DNA from: Clostridium sp. UBA6758
GTDB taxonomy: Bacteria > Bacillota > Clostridia > Clostridiales > Clostridiaceae
Assembly: GCA_002453475.1 (NCBI GenBank)
Contig: DKGY01000089.1
Span: 14,781-21,031, forward strand
Length of the DNA stretch: 6,251 nt
Direction of reading: 5' to 3'
Shown: one piece after another, positions 1-6,251 of the stretch
Layout: each line of letters opens with the position of its first letter
How positions within the stretch are numbered: the stretch's first letter is position 1
Notes under the pieces: model-generated
The model's database searches: none
What the model saw: only the letters and a program-made list of their open reading frames with translations
Told to the model about the DNA's origin: nothing
Program-made: the position numbers and the translations under genes

Positions 1-1
1 A

Positions 2-2344
2 TACTCTACAGAAGCAATTATAAATCCTAATGGTAAAAATGGTAATAAATATGTGTCAGATGTTGACAACAAGAATAAACATAGTATACCTAATTATATT
101 TCTATTGGTGATAATTTTATAAATATAGATGATAAAAACCTTCCATCTATGATAGATAAGCTAGAAGCTTTGGGGGGAACTAATACTGGGGAAGGCTTAA
201 GAAAAGCTCAATATATGCTTGAAAATGGAAACCCTAATGCTAATAAAACTATAGTTTTGATGTCCGATGGATTACCAACATTTTATTCAGTGAAGTCAAG
301 AAATAAAGAAAACTATACAATTATAGATAAAGAAAATCCAAATTTCGCTGGAAGTGGAAGTAACGTAACTGAGGAGACTGTTTCCTATGCCACTACCATT
401 GGAGAAATTGTAAAAGAAACAGCAAACAATGTATTTTCTATTGGGTATGACTTAGGAGATGAAAATAGTACAAGTAATAAAACGTTAAAAAGTATCCATG
501 AATCTATGGGGGGAGTAGGTAAAAACTTTTTTGCATCTAATGATGGAGCCATAGATAATGTATTCCAACAGATAGCTACAGAAATATTATCTACTTATGC
601 TATTAATAATGTAAAAATGGAACTGAATCTTAAATCAGGATTTTCTCTAAGTGTTGGAGGAAATAATGTAGACATTGATAATATATTATATAAAACTGAT
701 GGTGAGATTAAAAATGGCAAGGTGACCTATAAAGCAGACCCTGTACATTTTAAATTTATAATTAAAAGTGAAGTAGCAGGACAGCATGAACTCTTTAATG
801 GGTCTACAGTGAGTTTCCCTTGGAAGAACGAGAACATAACTGCTCCAGTACCTAGCATAAATGTCAACATAGATAAAAATGAATTGCCTAATATTACAGC
901 TAGGCTAACAAGTCCAGCTGAAGTACAGGCTTATTCAGGAGATGAAATAAAGGTAACCTATGATGTAATAGGAGAAGATTTTACCTATAAAGATAGTAGC
1001 AGTAATATGAGGGGAAAAGATATAGCTATAGTATTAGATGTATCAAAGTCTATGCTAAAAGGTGGAAAATTAGATGAGATAAAAACTGCTTTGATAGATT
1101 CATTAATTAACAACAGTGGCTTATCGGGTGATAATGTAAACTTTAGTTTAATAACTTTTAATAATAAATATGAAGTACATTCTGAGCTAACTAATAATCG
1201 AAATGAAATGATAAAAATGATTCAAGCTATAGATATTGAAGATAATGGAAAAGAGGATAACAATGCAAGGCAGATAGGCGATGCTATGGTAAAGGCAAAG
1301 GAAATACTTGATGCTAAAAATGATAATGCAGATAAATATATGGTGTTAATTGCATCAGATCATTTAAACTACAATAATCAAAAGCTTCCTAATTTAGATG
1401 ATGAAAAGTATAATATCATGAGCTTAAATTTAAAAAAGGGAAATAAATGTTTAGATCAATTGCATAAAGAAATGGGGGAAACTCTAGAAAATTATTTTAT
1501 AAGTGAAGATAAAAGCGGTGATGATATAAAGAATCCTTTAATGGGTGACTTGGCTGATAGAATAATTTCTCAAGGTAGATATAATGATTATGTAATTCCA
1601 ACAGAATTTAGACTAAACTTAGGCGATAATTTTACCATGGTTTCTAGTGCTAAATCCTTAAAAGATGGAATAGCAACAATTGAAGGACCACAGGTTAAAT
1701 ATATAAGTAAAGGTGATGGAAAATACCAAGCTGAAAGTAAAGCTTATAAAGTGAGTTTTACAATAAAACCTAACCAGGATAAAAACGGAATGCTATCCTT
1801 TGGAGATAATAATGTAATAGTCTATAATAACTTACTTAAAGAAGAGGTTACAAAGGGGATACAAACTCCTAAAGTAAATATAATATCTCCAGTAAAAGAC
1901 TTAGTCCATGGATTAGATAATGGCCTTACAAGTGGTGGATATAGTGTAACAGAAGGAGAGGTACGTATAGCTAATGATATGAAGGTTAATATAGCATCCG
2001 TAGCTACTATATCATCTAGCAATGTCAATGTGGAGCTTAGAATAAATAAGGATATAGATTTACAGGATTTAAGTAAGATAAAGATTTATACTATTAAAGA
2101 TGGAAATTTAATTGAAATAGATTGTGATATAACCAGTATTGGTGAGAATGAAACACAAAATTGTTATAATATTAAACTACCATCAGATATAAAGGGAGAA
2201 ACCCAGGTAGTGGTAAGATATCAGTGTAAGATGCCAAATGATACTTTCGGTGAAAAAAATGGTTCTTATGAAAATAATATTTTATTTAATAAGGAAGAGA
2301 AAACCTTTAGACTTAAAAGAGAAGCTTTACCTGATTTATTTTAA
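2..2344 (+). CDS. Tandem vWA-domain protein, probably surface or secreted (5' end missing)
   Basis: The reading frame is open from the first complete codon of the window, so the gene starts upstream. The GTG at 53 is an in-frame codon without a convincing ribosome binding site, not the likely start. 780 residues are visible. Module 1 lacks its first strand and the DxSxS motif, which must lie upstream, but shows the MIDAS threonine segment GGTNTGEG (173-196) and the aspartate segment IVLMSDG (251-271). Module 2 begins with DVSKS (1037-1051), a good DxSxS motif, but later motifs are degenerate: NARQIGDAM replaces GGTNTGEGL and ASDH (Asp codon at 1358) replaces SDG. The tails of the two modules resemble each other (HESMGG/HKEMGE; ending NVNI/KVNI), suggesting an internal duplication. 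A beta-rich C-terminal region of about 150 residues ends in LPDLF. No LPXTG sorting signal or terminal membrane helix is seen. vWA domains commonly bind proteins or matrix; adhesion is an inference. Function and export are unproven. Confidence 0.85.
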   Translation, partial: YSTEAIINPNGKNGNKYVSDVDNKNKHSIPNYISIGDNFINIDDKNLPSMIDKLEALGGTNTGEGLRKAQYMLENGNPNANKTIVLMSDGLPTFYSVKSRNKENYTIIDKENPNFAGSGSNVTEETVSYATTIGEIVKETANNVFSIGYDLGDENSTSNKTLKSIHESMGGVGKNFFASNDGAIDNVFQQIATEILSTYAINNVKMELNLKSGFSLSVGGNNVDIDNILYKTDGEIKNGKVTYKADPVHFKFIIKSEVAGQHELFNGSTVSFPWKNENITAPVPSINVNIDKNELPNITARLTSPAEVQAYSGDEIKVTYDVIGEDFTYKDSSSNMRGKDIAIVLDVSKSMLKGGKLDEIKTALIDSLINNSGLSGDNVNFSLITFNNKYEVHSELTNNRNEMIKMIQAIDIEDNGKEDNNARQIGDAMVKAKEILDAKNDNADKYMVLIASDHLNYNNQKLPNLDDEKYNIMSLNLKKGNKCLDQLHKEMGETLENYFISEDKSGDDIKNPLMGDLADRIISQGRYNDYVIPTEFRLNLGDNFTMVSSAKSLKDGIATIEGPQVKYISKGDGKYQAESKAYKVSFTIKPNQDKNGMLSFGDNNVIVYNNLLKEEVTKGIQTPKVNIISPVKDLVHGLDNGLTSGGYSVTEGEVRIANDMKVNIASVATISSSNVNVELRINKDIDLQDLSKIKIYTIKDGNLIEIDCDITSIGENETQNCYNIKLPSDIKGETQVVVRYQCKMPNDTFGEKNGSYENNILFNKEEKTFRLKREALPDLF

Positions 2345-2363
2345 AGTTTTTAGTATAAATATG

Positions 2364-2407
2364 CATTATCTCACTATAATTAATTAATAAATTATAGTGA
2401 GATAATG
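2364..2407 (+). terminator. Perfect 18-bp inverted repeat after the vWA gene, possible terminator
   Basis: Arms 2364-2381 and 2390-2407 are exact reverse complements around an 8-base loop, starting 19 bases after the vWA stop codon. The position and stem length suit a transcript 3' end. However, the 3' arm is followed by GGAAAAATTC-like sequence instead of a U tract, so it is not a canonical intrinsic terminator. No good T run is seen on the opposite strand either. It could act as an RNA 3'-end stabiliser or a protein site instead. Confidence 0.45.
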
Positions 2408-2490
2408 GAAAAATTCTCACTAATAATGTATAATTATTATATAAGTCGATAAATTTCTACAAAATTTAGAAAATAGGTTAAAAGTTTTCC

Positions 2491-2519
2491 TTGACAAACA
2501 TACTTATTTTAAATAAAAT
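2491..2519 (+). promoter_or_regulatory. Sigma-A type promoter of guaB-guaA
   Basis: A perfect -35 box TTGACA (2491-2496) and a good -10 box TAAAAT (2514-2519) are separated by 17 bases. Transcription should begin near 2526, about 27 bases before helix P1 of the riboswitch. This is the best promoter in the window and should make a leader of about 355 bases ahead of guaB. Confidence 0.85.
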
Positions 2520-2551
2520 AGGTGTAATCAATTAATAAATTATGAATAAAT

Positions 2552-2619
2552 AACTCATATATCCCTTGAATATGGCAAGGAGTTTCTACCGGAAACCGAT
2601 AAATTTCTGACTATGAGTA
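2552..2619 (+). promoter_or_regulatory. Purine riboswitch aptamer, guanine class
   Basis: All parts of the purine aptamer are visible. P1 pairs ACTCATA (2553-2559) with TATGAGT (2612-2618). P2 pairs CCTTG (2564-2568) with CAAGG (2576-2580), with loop AATATGG. The conserved junction GTTTCTAC is at 2582-2589. P3 pairs CGGAAA (2590-2595) with TTTCTG (2604-2609), with loop CCGATAAA. The GG of loop 2 and the CC of loop 3 can form the known kissing contact. The base just before the P1 3' strand is C (2611), matching position 74 of the B. subtilis xpt aptamer; C there specifies guanine or hypoxanthine, while U specifies adenine. Loop 3 appears one base longer than in xpt, and P2 with its flanks is slightly shorter. 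It lies in the leader of guaB, the expected regulon. Confidence 0.95.
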
Positions 2620-2676
2620 AAAGTAATCATGTTGAATATTTCGTTGAATTTATAGACATGCTTAATTTTACTTGTA
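2612..2676 (+). promoter_or_regulatory. Antiterminator helix of the guanine riboswitch
   Basis: Segment 2612-2632 can pair with 2656-2676: 19 of 21 positions pair, two of them G-U wobbles, with mismatches only at 2623/2665 and 2627/2661. The first strand begins with the complete P1 3' strand (2612-2618), and the second contains the terminator's 5' arm. The helix is therefore mutually exclusive with both the ligand-bound aptamer and the terminator. This is the logic of a transcriptional OFF switch: without guanine this helix forms and RNA polymerase continues into guaB. Confidence 0.85.
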
Positions 2677-2741
2677 TTTACGTAATATGAACTCTAAAGA
2701 AGTTATATTATGGGCGGAAAGTAAATTTTAGGCATGTTTTT
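2656..2741 (+). terminator. Riboswitch-controlled intrinsic terminator before guaB
   Basis: The outer stem pairs 2656-2665 with 2728-2737 (ten pairs including one U-G) and, after a small U-rich internal loop, 2667-2673 with 2719-2725. The apex carries a second hairpin, 2681-2693 with 2701-2712, with a single bulged G at 2689 and a 7-base loop. Five T residues (2737-2741) and further T-rich sequence follow the outer stem. The two-tier stem is longer than a typical terminator. Guanine-bound aptamer should favour this structure. Confidence 0.85.
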
Positions 2742-4335
<1,594 letters not shown>

Positions 4336-4340
4336 TCTAA

Positions 4341-4347
4341 AAAGGAG
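4341..4347 (+). promoter_or_regulatory. Ribosome binding site of guaA
   Basis: AAAGGAG lies ten bases before the guaA ATG, inside the 22-base gap after the guaB stop. There is no room for a separate promoter or terminator, so guaA is translated from the guaB transcript. Confidence 0.85.
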
Positions 4348-4357
4348 AGCTTAATTT

Positions 4358-5887
4358 ATGGATAGAGAATTAGTATTAGTTGTTGACTTTGGTGGTCAAT
4401 ATAATCAATTAATAGCAAGAAGAGTAAGAGAGCATGGAGTATATTGTGAGATAATCCCATATAGTACTTCTGTTGAAAAAATAAAAGAATTAGATCCAAA
4501 GGGAATAATATTTACTGGTGGACCTAACAGTGTTTACGGAGAAGGCGCTCCAAGAGTAGATAAGGAATTATTTGAATTAAATATACCTATTCTAGGGATC
4601 TGCTATGGTGCTCAGCTTATGTCCCATGTTTTAGGTGGAGTTGTTAAGACTGCTACTGTTAGAGAATATGGAAAGACAGATGTTAACTTAAGTACAGACA
4701 ATAAGTTATTTGATGGAATTAAGGAAAAACAATGCTGGATGAGTCACACTGACTTTATAGAAAGTGCACCACAAGGCTTTGAAATCATAGGTCATACAAA
4801 TGAGTGTCCTATAGCTGCAATGGCAAATGAAGAAAGAAAACTTTATGGAGTTCAATTCCATCCAGAAGTTCAACATACTTTATTTGGAACAGAAATGCTT
4901 AAAAACTTCCTATACAATGTATGTGAAGTTAAGGGAGACTGGTCTATGTCTGCCTTTGCAGAAGAAAAGATTGCACAAATTAAAGAATTAGTTGGAGATA
5001 GAAAAGTACTTTGCGCTCTATCAGGTGGAGTTGATTCATCTGTTGCAGCAGTACTTGTTCATAAAGCAATAGGTAAAAACCTAACTTGCGTATTTGTAGA
5101 CCATGGTCTACTTAGAAAAGATGAGGGAGACCAAGTTGAGAAGATATTCAGAGAAGGTTTTGATATGAACCTTATAAGAGTAAATGCTCAAGAAAGATTC
5201 CTTGGAAAACTTAAAGGTGTTTCTGATCCAGAGAGAAAAAGAAAAATCATTGGAGAAGAATTCATCAGAGTTTTTGAAGAAGAGTCAAATAAACTTGGTA
5301 AAATGGACTTCTTAGTACAAGGTACTATTTATGCTGACGTTGTAGAAAGTGGAACTAATTCATCAGCTACAATTAAGAGCCACCACAACGTAGGAGGACT
5401 TCCAGAGGACATAGAATTTGAACTAATAGAGCCATTAAGAGAATTATTTAAAGATGAAGTAAGAGCTGTAGGAGAGGAAATTGGAATTCCACACCACTTA
5501 GTATGGAGACAGCCATTTCCAGGACCAGGACTTGCAATAAGAGTACTTGGTGAAATTACAGAAGAGAAGCTACACATAGTAAGAGAAGCAGATGCTATAT
5601 TTAGAGAAGAGGTTGCTAATGCAGGCCTTGAAAGTGAAATCTGGCAGTACTTCGCTTGCTTACCAAATATAAGATCAGTAGGAGTTATGGGGGATGAAAG
5701 AACCTATAGCCATACAGTAGCCTTAAGAGGAGTTACATCTTCTGATGGAATGACATCAGACTGGGCAAGAATCCCTTATGATGTACTTGATAAGGTATCT
5801 AGAAGGATTGTTAATGAAGTTAATGGAGTAAACAGAATTGTTTATGATATCACTTCAAAACCACCTTCAACTATAGAGTGGGAGTAA
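4358..5887 (+). CDS. guaA: GMP synthase, glutamine-hydrolysing
   Basis: This enzyme converts XMP, glutamine and ATP to GMP, glutamate, AMP and pyrophosphate, completing the branch begun by guaB. The 509-residue length fits the single-chain bacterial form. Residues 1 to about 195 are a class I glutamine amidotransferase domain with the nucleophile Cys82 in GICYGAQLM and the His168/Glu170 pair in VQFHPEV. Residues from about 200 to 385 are the ATP pyrophosphatase domain, with P-loop SGGVDSS at 222-228. The remainder is the dimerisation domain, including [12 protein letters not shown] near 388-399 and the C-terminus [10 protein letters not shown], the usual family ending. All catalytic residues are present. 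The ATG follows a clear ribosome binding site and gives the standard start in front of the conserved [15 protein letters not shown]. It shares the guaB promoter and the riboswitch. Confidence 0.98.
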   Translation: MDRELVLVVDFGGQYNQLIARRVREHGVYCEIIPYSTSVEKIKELDPKGIIFTGGPNSVYGEGAPRVDKELFELNIPILGICYGAQLMSHVLGGVVKTATVREYGKTDVNLSTDNKLFDGIKEKQCWMSHTDFIESAPQGFEIIGHTNECPIAAMANEERKLYGVQFHPEVQHTLFGTEMLKNFLYNVCEVKGDWSMSAFAEEKIAQIKELVGDRKVLCALSGGVDSSVAAVLVHKAIGKNLTCVFVDHGLLRKDEGDQVEKIFREGFDMNLIRVNAQERFLGKLKGVSDPERKRKIIGEEFIRVFEEESNKLGKMDFLVQGTIYADVVESGTNSSATIKSHHNVGGLPEDIEFELIEPLRELFKDEVRAVGEEIGIPHHLVWRQPFPGPGLAIRVLGEITEEKLHIVREADAIFREEVANAGLESEIWQYFACLPNIRSVGVMGDERTYSHTVALRGVTSSDGMTSDWARIPYDVLDKVSRRIVNEVNGVNRIVYDITSKPPSTIEWE

Positions 5888-5906
5888 CATATATTCTAAT
5901 AGATTC

Positions 5907-5944
5907 AGATATTACTCTATCAATTGCTGGGTAGAGTAATATCT
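5907..5944 (+). terminator. 13-bp inverted repeat after guaA, without a U tract
   Basis: AGATATTACTCTA (5907-5919) and TAGAGTAATATCT (5932-5944) are perfect reverse complements around the 12-base loop TCAATTGCTGGG. The stem starts 19 bases after the guaA stop. The sequence after the stem is CTTAAACCC, so canonical intrinsic termination is unlikely here. It more likely protects the 3' end of the guaBA message or slows polymerase. Three loop G residues (5929-5931) could pair with CCC at 5951-5953 to form a small pseudoknot. Confidence 0.45.
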
Positions 5945-5965
5945 CTTAAACCCTAATGTATTTAT

Positions 5966-5979
5966 ACATGTTAACATGT
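5966..5979. repeat. 14-bp perfect palindrome
   Basis: ACATGTTAACATGT is its own reverse complement. It lies between the two hairpins downstream of guaA. It could be a dimeric repressor site, but no promoter adjoins it and no regulator is known from the window. A chance origin is possible. Confidence 0.5.
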
Positions 5980-5999
5980 TTAAATAAATCACACCCAAG

Positions 6000-6050
6000 A
6001 AAGCAGTCATGAGTTTCTATATAATTTAGAAATTTCATGACTACTTTTTT
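6000..6050 (+). terminator. Intrinsic terminator of the guaBA operon
   Basis: AGTCATGA (6005-6012) pairs with TCATGACT (6035-6042). Above it TTTCTA (6014-6019) pairs with TAGAAA (6027-6032), closing a 7-base loop. Below it, after a C/A mismatch, AAAG (6000-6003) pairs with CTTT (6044-6047). A run of six T residues (6045-6050) and more T-rich sequence follow. This is the clearest terminator after guaA, about 115 bases past the stop codon. Confidence 0.88.
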
Positions 6051-6127
6051 ATTTATTATTAATAGGCAACGTAAATATTAAGTAATAGCTTATAGTTTTA
6101 AATAAAATAAAACAGTAAAAATATTTG

Positions 6128-6156
6128 TTGAATTCATATGAAGATTTATCTATTAA
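6128..6156 (+). promoter_or_regulatory. Possible weak promoter of the downstream gene
   Basis: TTGAAT (6128-6133) and TATTAA (6151-6156) are 17 bases apart, each matching four of six consensus bases. Overlapping choices such as TAAAAT at 6154-6159 give poorer spacing. A promoter is expected here because a terminator precedes and a ribosome binding site follows, but the boxes themselves are weak in such AT-rich DNA. Confidence 0.35.
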
Positions 6157-6168
6157 AATGGTACCATT
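6157..6168. repeat. 12-bp palindrome near the predicted start site
   Basis: AATGGTACCATT is a perfect palindrome immediately after the possible -10 box. If the promoter above is real, it would cover the transcription start and could be a repressor operator. No regulator can be named. Confidence 0.4.
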
Positions 6169-6205
6169 CTCTTTACAAAAGAATAACATGATATTGTAAA
6201 GGAGA
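6168..6205 (+). promoter_or_regulatory. Hairpin that can cover a ribosome binding site
   Basis: TTTACAA (6172-6178) pairs exactly with TTGTAAA (6194-6200), C6171 pairs with G6201, and after one bulged G (6202) TCT (6168-6170) pairs with AGA (6203-6205). The 3' side contains the whole AAAGGAG ribosome binding site (6198-6204) of the next gene; the loop is 15 bases. The stem is AU-rich, so stability is modest. The site lies ten bases before the ATG at 6215. Confidence 0.45.
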
Positions 6206-6214
6206 TGATTAAAA

Positions 6215-6251
6215 ATGAACTTAGAAGTACATGATTATGACAGAGATTCCC
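6215..6251 (+). CDS. Start of an unidentified gene (3' end outside window)
   Basis: The ATG at 6215 lies ten bases after AAAGGAG and opens a frame that runs off the window, giving MNLEVHDYDRDS and part of one more codon. The alternative ATG at 6205 reaches a stop after nine codons and overlaps the ribosome binding site, so 6215 is preferred. Twelve residues are too few to identify the product. It is separated from guaA by a terminator and so is probably its own transcription unit. Confidence 0.6.
   Translation, partial: MNLEVHDYDRDS

Noticed and set aside
53..55. GTG at 53 as the true start of the vWA protein
   Set aside because: The frame stays open to the window edge and the first vWA module would lack its DxSxS strand, so the start is upstream.
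1822..2028. Open frame on the minus strand inside the vWA gene
   Set aside because: It lies opposite a well-supported gene and shows no recognisable motif or ribosome binding site.
2447..2608. Twelve-base direct repeat CGATAAATTTCT at 2447-2458 and 2597-2608, as a possible relic of a second aptamer
   Set aside because: No P1, P2 or junction sequence surrounds the first copy; a chance match in AT-rich DNA is more likely.
2629..2655. Eight-codon frame MLNISLNL in the riboswitch expression platform
   Set aside because: There is no ribosome binding site before it, and it overlaps the antiterminator, which explains the sequence.
2687..2731. Fourteen-codon frame MNSKEVILWAESKF inside the terminator
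   Set aside because: There is no ribosome binding site, and the bases are accounted for by the terminator hairpins.
5329..5577. Open frame on the minus strand inside guaA
   Set aside because: It is opposite conserved GMP synthase sequence; its serine and proline richness follows from the complementary codons.

Overview
The window looks like the chromosome of a low-GC Firmicute, most likely Clostridium in the strict sense. The DNA is very AT-rich, ribosome binding sites are strong purine-rich AAAGGAG-type sequences, synonymous positions favour A and T, and a guanine riboswitch sits before guaB-guaA. The genus is inferred from style and protein content; no species call is made.

Layout, all on the + strand. 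(1) Bases 2-2344: the 3' part of a large gene for a protein with two von Willebrand factor A (vWA) modules; its beginning lies outside the window. The first module keeps metal-site residues, while the second has lost them. (2) Bases 2345-2880: 536 bases without a protein gene but full of regulatory structure. It holds a perfect 18-bp inverted repeat after the vWA gene, a possible CodY site, a near-consensus promoter, a guanine-type purine riboswitch aptamer, an antiterminator and a terminator that compete for the same strand, then a plain 139-base leader. (3) Bases 2881-4335 guaB (IMP dehydrogenase) and 4358-5887 guaA (GMP synthase), 22 bases apart and clearly co-transcribed. (4) Bases 5888-6214: 327 bases with a 13-bp stem lacking a U tract, a 14-bp palindrome, a canonical intrinsic terminator, and a weak promoter with a hairpin over the next ribosome binding site. 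(5) Base 6215 to the end: the first 12 codons of another gene, too short to identify.

guaB and guaA catalyse the two steps IMP to XMP to GMP. The riboswitch gives end-product feedback: guanine binding should stabilise aptamer helix P1, free the terminator arm, and stop transcription before guaB. The switch can be read base by base, because the 3' strand of P1 starts a 21-base segment that pairs at 19 positions with the terminator's 5' arm and adjoining bases. The vWA gene appears unrelated in function and separately transcribed.

Most of the window is ordinary core metabolism. I see no clearly new system. The points most worth a second look are the degenerate second vWA module, the three-way repeat after the vWA gene, and the hairpin that can cover the ribosome binding site of the last gene.
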